Shown here one piece after another: positions 28,168-38,545 of a stretch of 64,000 nucleotides of DNA; position 1 is the stretch's first letter; each line of letters starts with the position of its first letter. Below the pieces are notes generated by a model that did no database searches, was not told the origin of the DNA, and worked only from the letters and a program-made list of their open reading frames with translations. A program made the position numbers and the translations under genes. The stretch is from positions 248,001 to 312,000 of the forward strand of contig CAWFVV010000003.1 in assembly GCA_963819385.1 (NCBI GenBank), in the 5' to 3' direction. Source of the stretch: JAVDCA01 sp963819385 (lineage in GTDB: Bacteria; Pseudomonadota; Alphaproteobacteria; Rhizobiales; Xanthobacteraceae).

Positions 28168-28508
28168 GTTTCTGATCCTGGCTCTGATCCTGCCGGTTTT
28201 GCGCCGAGGCGCTTCCGTTTGGTTGTTTTCATGCCTCAGATCATCCTTTGCATAGTGAATGCAGGCACCTGAGCGCTAACCTTTTAGGCCATTCCTCTCG
28301 TCGCCCAAACTTTAGGCGCGTGCTGATTTTCTGATCAAACTACCCATGTGCTGTCACATTCGGTGCATCGGCGAATCCTCAGCCCGACCTCGAATCATCG
28401 TCGAGTCAGCAGCTTAGCCGGCGGCATCGCCTTGGCACGCTACTTGCGGACAACTCGCCAGCGAAACGGTGCCGGGCCGCGACGCGTCAAACAGAGAGGA
28501 CATCGCAA
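28168..28508. other. Regulatory region upstream of the urea transport operon
   Basis: This 341-bp region holds a perfect sigma-54 promoter (28433-28447). An inverted repeat TGCAT-N5-ATGCA lies at 28249-28263, about 185 bp upstream of it, at a distance usual for an enhancer-bound activator such as NtrC. The repeat is 15 bp rather than the 17 bp of typical NtrC sites, so the assignment is weak. Confidence 0.55.
28433..28447 (+). promoter_or_regulatory. Sigma-54 (RpoN) -24/-12 promoter of urtA
   Basis: TGGCACGCTACTTGC matches the consensus fully, with GG (28434-28435) and GC (28446-28447) 10 bases apart. It lies 62 bp before the urtA start, giving a leader of about 50 bases. Control of urea uptake by nitrogen limitation is known in related bacteria. 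Confidence 0.85.
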
Positions 28509-29825
28509 ATGGTCAATTTCAATCGACCGGTCGGCCGACGACCGTTCCTGCGCGGCGCGCTGGCCTCGGCAGCCAGCCTCGCGACTGGCTTCGGGACGCG
28601 CGCCTTTGCGGCGGGCGAGCCCATCAAGGTCGGCATCCTGCATTCGCTTTCCGGCACCATGGCGATCAGCGAGACCACGCTCAAGGACGTGATGCTCATG
28701 CTGATCGAGCAGCAGAACAAGAAGGGCGGCCTGCTCGGCCGCAAGCTCGAGGCGGTGGTCGTCGACCCGGCGTCGAACTGGCCGCTGTTCGCCGAGAAGG
28801 CGCGCGAGCTGATCAGCAAGGACAAGGTCTCCGCCGTGTTCGGCTGCTGGACCTCGGTGTCGCGCAAATCCGTGCTGCCGGTGTTCAAGGAGCTCAACAA
28901 CATCCTGTTCTATCCGGTGCAGTACGAAGGCGAGGAGAGCGAGCGCAACGTGTTCTACACCGGCGCGGCGCCGAACCAGCAGGCGATCCCGGCCGTCGAC
29001 TACCTGATGAGCAAGGACGGCGGCTCGGTGAAGCGCTGGGTGCTCGCCGGCACCGACTACGTCTATCCGCGCACCACCAACAAGATCCTCGAGGCCTACC
29101 TCAAGCTCAAAGGGGTGACGGACGAGGACATCATGATCAACTACACACCGTTCGGTCACTCCGACTGGCAGACCATCGTCGCCGACGTCAAGAAGTTCGG
29201 CTCGGCCGGCAAGAAGACTGCCGTGGTCTCGACCATCAACGGCGACGCCAACGTGCCGTTCTACAAGGAGCTCGGCAACCAGGGCATCAAGGCGACCGAC
29301 ATTCCGGTCGTCGCCTTCTCGGTCGGCGAAGAGGAGCTTGCCGGTCTCGATACCAAGCCGCTGGTCGGTCACCTCGCGGCGTGGAACTACTTCGAGTCGA
29401 TCAAGACGCCCGCCAACGCGGCCTTCATCAAGGAATGGCACGAGTTCACCAAGAACCCGAAGCGCACCACCAACGATCCGATGGAAGCGCACTACATCGG
29501 CTTCAATATGTGGGTGAAGGCGGTCGAGAAGGTGAAGTCGGTCGCGCCCGATGCGGTGATCGACGCGCTGCCCGGCACCAAGGCGCCGAACCTCACGGGC
29601 GGCATGTCCGAGCTGCTGCCGAACCATCACATCACCAAGCCGGTCTACATCGGCGAGATCCGCGGCGACGGCCAGTTCGACGTGGTGTGGAAGACCAAGG
29701 GCCTCGTGCCCGGCGACGCCTGGTCGGACTATCTGCCGGGCTCGAAGGATCTCGACGCCGACTGGGTGAACCTCAAGTGCGGCAACTACAACCGCGTCAC
29801 CAAGAAGTGCGGCGGCGGCGCCTAG
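28509..29825 (+). CDS. urtA: Urea ABC transporter substrate-binding protein UrtA
   Basis: This 438-residue periplasmic protein starts with a Tat-like signal (GRRPFLRGALASAASL, ending AFAAG), followed by EPIKVGILHSLSGTMAISE, the standard UrtA opening. FGCWTSVSRKSVLPVFKELNNILFYPVQYEGEE is very specific for UrtA, distinguishing it from branched-chain amino acid binding proteins. It is the first gene of the complete urtABCDE set and sits behind a sigma-54 promoter. Downstream urease genes turn the imported urea into ammonia. Confidence 0.96.
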   Translation: MVNFNRPVGRRPFLRGALASAASLATGFGTRAFAAGEPIKVGILHSLSGTMAISETTLKDVMLMLIEQQNKKGGLLGRKLEAVVVDPASNWPLFAEKARELISKDKVSAVFGCWTSVSRKSVLPVFKELNNILFYPVQYEGEESERNVFYTGAAPNQQAIPAVDYLMSKDGGSVKRWVLAGTDYVYPRTTNKILEAYLKLKGVTDEDIMINYTPFGHSDWQTIVADVKKFGSAGKKTAVVSTINGDANVPFYKELGNQGIKATDIPVVAFSVGEEELAGLDTKPLVGHLAAWNYFESIKTPANAAFIKEWHEFTKNPKRTTNDPMEAHYIGFNMWVKAVEKVKSVAPDAVIDALPGTKAPNLTGGMSELLPNHHITKPVYIGEIRGDGQFDVVWKTKGLVPGDAWSDYLPGSKDLDADWVNLKCGNYNRVTKKCGGGA

Positions 29826-29934
29826 CTCGCTGCGATCGATCTTGAATGCATTGGGATCGCGTCTGATCCCTTCGGAGGCGGCGGGCCGTCCGCCGCCTCC
29901 AAATAACAAGACTGCCGCCGGGACCCGATTGCCA

Positions 29935-31545
29935 ATGCGTAAGCTTTACGACCGCTTCGGCGCGTTCGTATTCGCGCTCATTATGCTGCTCGCGCCCGTG
30001 GCGGCCCATGCGGGTCCCTACGAGGACGCGCTCGTCGGATTCACCCAAGGCTCGCTCAGCGATACGGGCGATGCGATCGACGCCGTCGTGGCGAGCGGAA
30101 GTCCGCAAGCCGCCCCGCTGCTCGACGCGCTCAAGGACGCGCGCCTGATGTTCAGCGCGCAGGAGAAGAAGGTCTACATCAAGACCAAGGACGACAAGCT
30201 GCTCGATGCCGCGACCGGCCAGGCCGTCACCACGCCGCCGCCCGACGACATCGACGCCGTCGTCGTCAACAACCGGCTGCGCAACGTGATCGACGCCGCG
30301 CTCGGCGGCCTCACCCTGATGGCGCGCGACCCCGGCCGCCGCTACGACGCCGCGCAGGCGGTGTTCAAGTCGCACGAGGCGAGCGCGCTGCCGGCATTGG
30401 ACAAGGCGATCGCCCAGGAGACCGATGCCCGCGTCAAGCGCGCGCTGCGGCAGGCGCGCGCCTCCGTCGTGCTCTACGCCGACGACGCCAGCCCGGCCGA
30501 CAAGATCGCGGCGATCGAGGTCATTGGCGATCGCGGCGACCAGGATGCGCTCGCGCTGCTCGACGGCGTTCCGGCGAATCTGGCCGCGGATGTCCGCAAG
30601 GCCGCCGAAGTCGCGAGCCTGCGCATCAAGAAAAGCCTCCAGATCTGGGAGACGGTGCAGAATGCCTGGTACGGCCTCTCGCTCAGCTCCGTCCTGCTGC
30701 TCGCCGCCATCGGTCTCGCGATCACGTTCGGGGTCATGGGCGTCATCAACATGGCGCATGGCGAGATGGTCATGCTCGGCGCCTACGTCACCTTCGTGGT
30801 GCAGCAGATCATCCGCGCCTACAATCCGATGCTGCTCGACTATTCCCTGCTCGTCGCCATCCCGCTTGCCTTCCTGTTCTCCGGCATGGTCGGCGTGCTC
30901 ATCGAGCGCGGCATCATCCGCTTTCTCTACGGCCGACCGCTCGAGACGCTGCTCGCCACCTGGGGCCTGTCGCTGATCCTACAGCAGGCGGTGCGCACCA
31001 CTTTCGGCCCGACCAACCGCGAGGTCAGCGCGCCGTCGTGGATGAGCGGCGCGTTCGAGCTCGGCCACATCACCATCACCTATAATCGGCTGTGGATCAT
31101 CTGCTTCTCGCTTTTCGTCTTCGTTGCGCTGATCGGGCTCCTGCGCTTCACCCGGCTCGGCCTCGAGATGCGCGCGGTCACGCAGAACCGCGCCATGGCG
31201 GCCGCCATGGGCATCGCGACCTCGCGCATCGACGCGCTAACCTTCGGGCTCGGCTCGGGAATCGCCGGGCTCGCCGGCGTCGCGCTCTCGCAGATCGACA
31301 ACGTCAGCCCCAACCTCGGCCAGGGCTACATCATCGACAGCTTCATGGTCGTGGTGTTCGGTGGCGTCGGCAACCTGTGGGGCACGCTGGTCGGCGCGCT
31401 CTCGCTCGGCATCGCCAACAAGTTCCTCGAGCCGTTCGCCGGCGCGGTGCTCGGCAAGATCGCGATCCTGGTGCTCATCATCCTGTTCATCCAGAAGCGT
31501 CCGCGCGGGCTCTTTGCCCTCAAGGGCCGGGCGGTCGAGGCATGA
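29935..31545 (+). CDS. urtB: Urea ABC transporter permease UrtB
   Basis: This 536-residue protein has a signal-like N-terminus (FALIMLLAPVAAHAG), a periplasmic helical domain of about 200 residues, and a C-terminal LivH-type permease domain beginning near SLSSVLLLAAIGLAITFGVMGVINMAHGEMVMLGAY. EMRAVTQNRAMAAAMGI and VVVFGGVGNLWGTLVGAL are permease-loop motifs. A large N-terminal domain is normal for proteobacterial UrtB. ATG 29935 was preferred over upstream in-frame starts because it lies directly before the signal. Its TGA overlaps the urtC start (ATGA), so the two are translationally coupled. Confidence 0.93.
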   Translation: MRKLYDRFGAFVFALIMLLAPVAAHAGPYEDALVGFTQGSLSDTGDAIDAVVASGSPQAAPLLDALKDARLMFSAQEKKVYIKTKDDKLLDAATGQAVTTPPPDDIDAVVVNNRLRNVIDAALGGLTLMARDPGRRYDAAQAVFKSHEASALPALDKAIAQETDARVKRALRQARASVVLYADDASPADKIAAIEVIGDRGDQDALALLDGVPANLAADVRKAAEVASLRIKKSLQIWETVQNAWYGLSLSSVLLLAAIGLAITFGVMGVINMAHGEMVMLGAYVTFVVQQIIRAYNPMLLDYSLLVAIPLAFLFSGMVGVLIERGIIRFLYGRPLETLLATWGLSLILQQAVRTTFGPTNREVSAPSWMSGAFELGHITITYNRLWIICFSLFVFVALIGLLRFTRLGLEMRAVTQNRAMAAAMGIATSRIDALTFGLGSGIAGLAGVALSQIDNVSPNLGQGYIIDSFMVVVFGGVGNLWGTLVGALSLGIANKFLEPFAGAVLGKIAILVLIILFIQKRPRGLFALKGRAVEA

Positions 31546-33032
31546 TGACGTCGTTCGTCGTACGCTCGTTCGACCGCGGCGCCGTCGCGTTTCTGGTCGC
31601 ACTCGCTGCGCTCGCGATCGTCATTCCGATGCTCAACCTCATGGTGCCGGTGTCCTCGCCGCTGCACATGCCGACCTATCTGGTGGCGCCGTTCGGCAAG
31701 TACATCTGCTACGCGCTGCTCGCGCTCTCGATCGACCTCGTCTGGGGATATTGCGGCATCCTCTCGCTCGGCCACGGCGCCTTCTTTGCGCTCGGCGGCT
31801 ACGCCATGGGCATGTACCTGATGCGCCAGATCGGCACGCGCGGCGTCTACGCCAACCCGATCCTGCCCGACTTCATGGTGTTCCTGAACTGGAAGGAACT
31901 GCCGTTCTACTGGTACGGCTTCCAGCATTTCGCCTTCGCGACGCTGATGGTCGTGCTGGTGCCGGGCGTGCTCGCCTTCGTGTTCGGCTGGTTCGCGTTC
32001 CGCAGCCGCGTCACTGGCGTCTATCTGTCGATCATCACCCAGGCGCTGACCTTCGCGCTCAAGCTCGGCTTCTTCCGCAACAATTTCGGCTTCGGCGGCA
32101 ACAACGGGCTCACCGACTTCAAGGACATCCTCGGCTTCAACGTGCAGGCGGAGGGGACGCGCAACGCGCTGTTCGCGATCTCGGTGGTCGCGCTCATGCT
32201 CGGTTTCATCGTCTGCCGCGCCATCGTGGCTTCGAAGTTCGGCAAGGTGCTGGTCGCGATCCGCGACGCCGAGGCGCGCACGCGCTTCCTCGGCTACCGG
32301 GTCGAGTCCTACAAGCTGTTCGTCTTCACCCTGTCGGCCTGCATGGCCGGGATCGCGGGCGCGCTCTATGTGCCGCAGGTCGGCATCATCAATCCGAGCG
32401 AGTTCGAGCCCGGCAACTCGATCGAGGCGGTCATCTGGGTCGCGGTGGGCGGGCGCGGGACGCTCAGCGGCGCCGTCGTCGGCGCCATCCTGGTCAACTA
32501 CGCCAAGACCTATTTCACCAGCGGCACGGTGGTGAGCTATTGGATGTTCGGCATTGCCACCGCGATCGCATTCGCCGGCGTTCTCGTCTATCGGCGCAGC
32601 ATCCTGCTCGGCGCAGCGATCGGTCTTGCCGCGGCCGTCGCCGGCTGGCTGCTCGCGGGTCCGCTGTCGCATGTGGGCGCGGTGCTCGATGCGCCGGGGC
32701 TCGCCCTGTTGGCGGAGAGCTGGCCGTTCCTGGTCGCGGGCGTCTTCGGAATCGCGGCAATGGCAACGAGTTGGCGGCCCTTGCCGCTTGGCGCGATTTT
32801 TGGCGCGCTGCTGTTTGCCTTCTTCGTCACGCCATTCGAGAAGGTGGCCCTTGCGCCCTACTGGCTGTTCGCGCTCGGCGGGCTGTTCGTCATCGTGACG
32901 CTGCTCTTGCCGCGCGGCATCGTCGGCACGCTGCGCCACTTGATCGCCGAGAGGCGGGCCCGCGCGGCGGCGCCGATGCCTGCGCCCGCCGTCGCCGCCG
33001 AGCCCGTCGCTGTGCCGCGGCCGGCCGAGTGA
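31542..33032 (+). CDS. urtC: Urea ABC transporter permease UrtC (with extra membrane segment)
   Basis: The 496-residue LivM-type permease overlaps urtB by four bases. Family motifs include YALLALSIDLVWGYCGILSLGHGAFFALGGYAMGMYLMR, GNNGLTDF and AIRDAEARTRFLGYRVESYKL. Typical UrtC proteins have about 360-400 residues. Here about 110 residues with three or four further hydrophobic segments (from about residue 340 to 440) are inserted before the usual ending (YWLFALGGLFVIVTLLLPRGI). The reading frame is continuous and composition is like that of the neighbours, so this seems a real extension. A Pro/Ala-rich tail follows. Confidence 0.92.
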   Translation: MMTSFVVRSFDRGAVAFLVALAALAIVIPMLNLMVPVSSPLHMPTYLVAPFGKYICYALLALSIDLVWGYCGILSLGHGAFFALGGYAMGMYLMRQIGTRGVYANPILPDFMVFLNWKELPFYWYGFQHFAFATLMVVLVPGVLAFVFGWFAFRSRVTGVYLSIITQALTFALKLGFFRNNFGFGGNNGLTDFKDILGFNVQAEGTRNALFAISVVALMLGFIVCRAIVASKFGKVLVAIRDAEARTRFLGYRVESYKLFVFTLSACMAGIAGALYVPQVGIINPSEFEPGNSIEAVIWVAVGGRGTLSGAVVGAILVNYAKTYFTSGTVVSYWMFGIATAIAFAGVLVYRRSILLGAAIGLAAAVAGWLLAGPLSHVGAVLDAPGLALLAESWPFLVAGVFGIAAMATSWRPLPLGAIFGALLFAFFVTPFEKVALAPYWLFALGGLFVIVTLLLPRGIVGTLRHLIAERRARAAAPMPAPAVAAEPVAVPRPAE

Positions 33033-33042
33033 GGAGGGCGCG

Positions 33043-33795
33043 ATGGATGAAAAAATCACGACCGCGCTGCTCTACCTCGACGGCATCACGGTGTCGTTCG
33101 ACGGCTTCAAGGCGCTCAACAATCTTTCGTTCATGATCGAGCCCGGCGAGATGCGAGCGATCATCGGGCCGAACGGCGCCGGCAAGACCACCATGATGGA
33201 CGTCGTCACCGGCAAGACGCGGCCCGACGACGGCGATGCGGTGTTCGACGGCGCGTACGACCTCACCAGCCTTGACGAGACCGAGATCGCCGAGCTTGGC
33301 ATCGGCCGCAAGTTCCAGAAGCCGACCGTGTTCGAGAGCCACACGGTCGAGGACAACCTGCGTCTGGCGCTGAAGGCGGACCGCCGCGCCCGCGCGGCGC
33401 TGCTCTGGCGCGAGAGCGCCGCCGAGGCCGCCCGCATCCGGGACGTTCTCGACACCATCCGTCTCTCGCCGGTGCGCGAGCGCCTCGCCGGCAGCCTGTC
33501 GCACGGACAGAAGCAGTGGCTGGAGATCGGCATGCTGCTTGCGCAGGAGCCGAAGCTCTTGCTCGTCGACGAGCCGGTCGCCGGCATGACCGACACGGAG
33601 ACGCGCCAGACCGCCGAGCTCCTCAAGCAGATCAACCGCGAGAAGACTGTGGTCGTGGTCGAGCACGACATGACCTTCGTGCGCGACCTCGACGTGCGCG
33701 TCACGGTGCTGCACGAAGGCTCGGTGCTGGCCGAAGGCTCGATCGACCAGGTCTCGACCAACGAGCGGGTCATCGAGGTCTATCTGGGACGCTGA
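33043..33795 (+). CDS. urtD: Urea ABC transporter ATP-binding protein UrtD
   Basis: The 250-residue LivG-type ATPase has Walker A IIGPNGAGKTT, the signature LSHGQKQWLEIGM and Walker B LLLVDEPVAGMTDTE. The LSHGQKQWLEIGMLL form is characteristic of UrtD rather than of the branched-chain amino acid ATPases. It works as one of the two cytoplasmic ATPases of the urea importer. It starts 10 bases after urtC and ends 2 bases before urtE. Confidence 0.95.
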   Translation: MDEKITTALLYLDGITVSFDGFKALNNLSFMIEPGEMRAIIGPNGAGKTTMMDVVTGKTRPDDGDAVFDGAYDLTSLDETEIAELGIGRKFQKPTVFESHTVEDNLRLALKADRRARAALLWRESAAEAARIRDVLDTIRLSPVRERLAGSLSHGQKQWLEIGMLLAQEPKLLLVDEPVAGMTDTETRQTAELLKQINREKTVVVVEHDMTFVRDLDVRVTVLHEGSVLAEGSIDQVSTNERVIEVYLGR

Positions 33796-33797
33796 TC

Positions 33798-34493
33798 ATG
33801 CTCGATGCGACCGCGATCGACCTGCACTATGGCGCCGCCCAGGCGCTGCGCGCGATCTCGCTGCATGCCGAGCCCGGCAAGGTCACCTGCGTGCTCGGCC
33901 GCAACGGCGTCGGCAAGACCAGCCTGTTGCGCGCGCTGATCGGCGAGCACCCGGTCAGCGCCGGCAAGATCATGTGGGAAGGGCACGACATCACGTCGCT
34001 GCTTCCGTATGAGCGGGCGCGCCGCGGCATCGCCTATGTGCCGCAGGGCCGCGACATCTTCCCGCTGCTCACCGTCGAGGAGAACCTCGAGACCGGCTAT
34101 GCGCCGCTCCGGAGCGACGAGCGCTCCATCCCGGACGACGTGTTCTCGCTCTTCCCGGTGCTGCAGAGCATGCTGCGCCGGCGCGGCGGCGATCTCTCGG
34201 GCGGCCAGCAGCAGCAGCTCGCCATCGGCCGTGCCCTGGTGATGCGCCCGCGCCTGCTGCTGCTCGACGAGCCCACCGAGGGCATCCAGCCCTCGATCAT
34301 CAAGGACATCGGCCGCGCCATCACGTATCTGCGCGGGATCGGCCAGATGGCGATCGTGCTGGTCGAGCAGTATCTCGACTTTGCCCGCGAGCTCGGCGAT
34401 CATTTCGTCGTCATGGACCGCGGCAGCATCACCTATGCGGGCGACCGCGCGACGTTGGACGAGGGAGCCCTGCGGCGCGCCATGGCGCTGTAA
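33798..34493 (+). CDS. urtE: Urea ABC transporter ATP-binding protein UrtE
   Basis: This 231-residue LivF-type ATPase has Walker A LGRNGVGKTS, the signature LSGGQQQQLAIGRAL and Walker B LLLLDEPTEGIQPS, the last typical of UrtE. It forms a heterodimer with UrtD. The start ATG 33798 is 2 bases after the urtD stop. After it a palindromic element separates it from ureD, and the urease genes may be transcribed through it. Confidence 0.95.
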   Translation: MLDATAIDLHYGAAQALRAISLHAEPGKVTCVLGRNGVGKTSLLRALIGEHPVSAGKIMWEGHDITSLLPYERARRGIAYVPQGRDIFPLLTVEENLETGYAPLRSDERSIPDDVFSLFPVLQSMLRRRGGDLSGGQQQQLAIGRALVMRPRLLLLDEPTEGIQPSIIKDIGRAITYLRGIGQMAIVLVEQYLDFARELGDHFVVMDRGSITYAGDRATLDEGALRRAMAL

Positions 34494-34513
34494 GATGCTG
34501 CGAATGCATGCGC

Positions 34514-34618
34514 GCCCCCTCTCCCGCTTGCGGGGGAGGGTGGGGAGGGGGGCCGCTTGCTCATGCGTTTGTTTGACTTCCCCCCACCCTGGCCCTCCCC
34601 CGCAAGCGGGGAAGGGGA
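34514..34618. repeat. Intergenic palindromic repeat (GC-rich, between urtE and ureD)
   Basis: CCCCTCTCCCGCTTGCGGGG and a complementary arm ending CCCGCAAGCGGGGAAGGGG enclose a short loop. A half-copy with the same core (CCCCCGCTTGCGGGGGAGG) lies at about 51857-51890. It forms a strong hairpin and might reduce read-through into urease genes. Confidence 0.8.
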
Positions 34619-34636
34619 TCGGCCTCGCGAGGTTTT

Positions 34637-35464
34637 GTGCTGACCACTGCTGCTTGCGCCGACGAGCTCTTCGCCGCCAATCGCGCGGAAGGCCGCGTCG
34701 CGCTTGCGGTCGCGGCCGATCACGGCGCGACGCGGCGCACGCGCGTCGCCGAGCGCGGTTCGTTGCGCGTACGGTTCCCCAACGCCTTTGGGCCGGAGCT
34801 CGAAGCCGTGCTGGTGAACACCGCCGGCGGCATGACGGGCGGTGACCGCTTCGACATCGACGTCGCGGCCGGTGCGGGTGCCCGGCTGCTGGTCGGCACC
34901 ACTGCGGCCGAGAAGGTCTACCGGTCGCTCGGACCCGCAACCAGCGTCGCGGTGCGGCTTGCGGCGTGCGCCGGCGCCACGCTGCGCTGGCTGCCGCAGG
35001 AAACCATTTTGTTCGACCGCGCACGCCTCGATCGCCGCATCGACGTCGATCTCGACGAGGGCGCCGCGCTCGTGCTCGTGGAGGCCGTCGTGTTCGGCCG
35101 CGCCGCCATGGGCGAGAGCGTGGAGCAGGGGGAGCTGATCGATCGCTGGCGTGTGCGCATCGGCGGCAGGCTCGTTTTCGCCGAGTCCGTGCGCCTTGGC
35201 GGCGGCATCGCCGAAAAGCTCTCGCAGCGCGCCATCGCGGCCGACGGCCGCGCGCTCGCGACCGTGCTGATCGCTCCGGGCGAGGCGCGCCACGTCGAGG
35301 CGGTGCGCGCGCTGAGCATGTCGGGCGAGATCGGCATCTCGGCCTGGAACGGCATCGCGGTCGCGCGGCTCGTCGCGCCGGATGCGGTCGCGCTGCGGCG
35401 CGATCTCGCGGCCGTGCTCGCCGCCCTCGCGACTGGACCTTTGCCACGACTCTGGGTCAATTGA
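34637..35464 (+). CDS. ureD: Urease accessory protein UreD
   Basis: This 275-residue cytoplasmic chaperone joins UreF and UreG on the apo-urease to allow nickel insertion. Motifs include LVNTAGGMTGGDR, TTAAEKVYRS and LRWLPQETILFDRA, all strongly conserved in UreD. It begins with GTG 34637. It is first in the order ureD-A-B-C-E-F-G, as in Bradyrhizobium relatives. Length is within the normal range (about 270-290). Confidence 0.95.
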   Translation: MLTTAACADELFAANRAEGRVALAVAADHGATRRTRVAERGSLRVRFPNAFGPELEAVLVNTAGGMTGGDRFDIDVAAGAGARLLVGTTAAEKVYRSLGPATSVAVRLAACAGATLRWLPQETILFDRARLDRRIDVDLDEGAALVLVEAVVFGRAAMGESVEQGELIDRWRVRIGGRLVFAESVRLGGGIAEKLSQRAIAADGRALATVLIAPGEARHVEAVRALSMSGEIGISAWNGIAVARLVAPDAVALRRDLAAVLAALATGPLPRLWVN

Positions 35465-35471
35465 GGCTCGC

Positions 35472-35774
35472 ATGAATTTGACGCCACGCGAAAAAGACAA
35501 GCTGCTGATCGCCATGGCCGCGATGGTGGCGCGCCGCCGCCTCGAGCGTGGCGTGAAGCTCAATCATCCCGAGGCGGTCGCGCTGATCTCCGATTTCATC
35601 CTCGAGGGCGCCCGCGACGGCAAGAGCGTCGCCGATCTCATGCAGGCCGGCGCGCACGTGATCACGCGCGCCCAGGTGATGGACGGCATCGCCGAGATGA
35701 TCCACGACATCCAGGTCGAGGCAACGTTCCCGGACGGAACGAAGCTCGTGACCGTGCATGATCCGATAAGATGA
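35472..35774 (+). CDS. ureA: Urease gamma subunit UreA
   Basis: The 100-residue structural subunit has the expected MNLTPREKDKLLIAMAAMVARRRLERG start, LNHPEAVALI and VEATFPDGTKLVTVHDPI end. Length is exactly usual for a separate gamma subunit. It follows ureD by 7 bases. A palindromic repeat, not a gene, separates it from ureB. Confidence 0.97.
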   Translation: MNLTPREKDKLLIAMAAMVARRRLERGVKLNHPEAVALISDFILEGARDGKSVADLMQAGAHVITRAQVMDGIAEMIHDIQVEATFPDGTKLVTVHDPIR

Positions 35775-35793
35775 GAACGTATCATCCACTTCT

Positions 35794-35884
35794 CCGTCAT
35801 GCCCGCGCCTGTCGCGGGCATCCACGTCTTGCTTCAATGCAAGTAGTAAAGACGTGGATGTCCGGGACGAGCCCGGCCACGACG
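35794..35884. repeat. Intergenic palindromic repeat, family 2 (between ureA and ureB)
   Basis: The element runs from CGTCATGCCCGCGCC to GGCCACGACG and includes ATCCACGTCTT and its complement AAGACGTGGAT. A related copy lies at 40990-41091. It occupies nearly all of the 134-bp gap inside the urease operon. Confidence 0.85.
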
Positions 35885-35908
35885 AGGAGCAAATGGGAGC
35901 CATAACCG

Positions 35909-36214
35909 ATGACCCCCGGCGAGTTCTTCATCCAGCCCGGCGACATCACGCTCAATGCCGGCCGCAAGACCGTGACGCTCACGGTCGCCAATACGGGCGA
36001 CCGGCCGATCCAGGTCGGCTCGCATTATCATTTCTTCGAGACCAACCCGGCGCTGAAATTCGATCGCAAGAAGGCGCGCGGCATGCGCCTCGACATCGCG
36101 GCCGGCACGGCGGTGCGCTTCGAGCCGGGCCAGACGCGCGAAGTCACGCTGGTCGCGCTCGCCGGCAAGCGCACGATCTATGGTTTCCGCGCCGACGTGA
36201 TGGGCAAACTCTAG
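35909..36214 (+). CDS. ureB: Urease beta subunit UreB
   Basis: The 101-residue structural subunit begins MTPGEFFIQPGDITLNAGR and has the family motif VGSHYHFFETNPAL and RLDIAAGTAVRFEPGQ, ending KRTIYGFRADVMGKL. These match separate beta subunits of Gram-negative ureases. The ribosome binding site GAGGAGC lies upstream, within the end of the palindromic repeat. ureC begins 10 bases after it. Confidence 0.97.
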   Translation: MTPGEFFIQPGDITLNAGRKTVTLTVANTGDRPIQVGSHYHFFETNPALKFDRKKARGMRLDIAAGTAVRFEPGQTREVTLVALAGKRTIYGFRADVMGKL

Positions 36215-36224
36215 GGGCAACACC

Positions 36225-37934
<1,710 letters not shown>

Positions 37935-37955
37935 GCCAAGGGTACACAAGCTTAT

Positions 37956-38054
37956 CCGTCACCCTGAGGCGCGCGGCGAAGCCGCGCCTCGAAGGGCGAC
38001 GGCCCGGGCCGATCATCCTTCGAGGCTCGCTTCGCTCGCGCCTCAGGATGACGG
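37956..38054. repeat. Intergenic palindromic repeat, family 3 (between ureC and ureE)
   Basis: CCGTCACCCTGAGGCGCGCG and CGCGCCTCAGGATGACGG form the outer arms, with inner arms GCCTCGAAGG and CCTTCGAGGC. It fills most of the 149-bp gap between ureC and ureE. Confidence 0.85.
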
Positions 38055-38083
38055 TATGTGCTCAGTGCAGACGACGAGGCGAA

Positions 38084-38545
38084 GTGAAACGAGCTCTCGA
38101 TATCAGGAAGCGCGAAGATACCGGCGCAGCGCGCGTGATCGACCGCGTCGTGCTCGCGGCTGACGACCGCCATCGCCGCCGTCTGGTCATGACCGGCGAG
38201 GCCGGCACGCGCTTTCTGCTCGACCTGCCGCATGCCGCCATGCTGCGCGACGGCGATGGCCTCGTGCTCGACGACGGCTCGATCGTGCGTGTGGTCGGCA
38301 AGCCCGAGCCACTGGTCGAGATCGTGGCGGCAAGCGAGCCCGACCGCCTGCGCATCGCGTGGCATCTCGGCAACCGCCACGTCGAGGTGCAGGTTGCCGG
38401 CGACAAGCTGCGTATCCGCCGCGATCACGTGCTCGAGGCGATGCTGCGCGGCCTCGGCGCGACGCTTACGGCCGTCGATGCGTCCTTCGATCCCGAGCAG
38501 GGCGCCTACGCCCATTGGCATGACGATGGCGACACGCATGTCTAA
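38084..38545 (+). CDS. ureE: Urease accessory protein UreE (nickel carrier)
   Basis: The 153-residue metallochaperone starts at GTG 38084 (MKRALDIRKRED), preceded by GAGGCGAA. The middle has WHLGNRHVEVQV and IRRDHVLEAMLRGLGA, the core UreE nickel-site region. The C-terminus AYAHWHDDGDTHV has only a few His residues and lacks the long His-rich tail of some homologues. It overlaps the ureF start. Confidence 0.93.
   Translation: MKRALDIRKREDTGAARVIDRVVLAADDRHRRRLVMTGEAGTRFLLDLPHAAMLRDGDGLVLDDGSIVRVVGKPEPLVEIVAASEPDRLRIAWHLGNRHVEVQVAGDKLRIRRDHVLEAMLRGLGATLTAVDASFDPEQGAYAHWHDDGDTHV

Noticed and set aside
28340..28375. CTGTCAC near 28352 as a Pho box for urtA
   Set aside because: The second half (GGTGCAT) shares only three of seven bases with the consensus; the sigma-54 site explains the promoter better.
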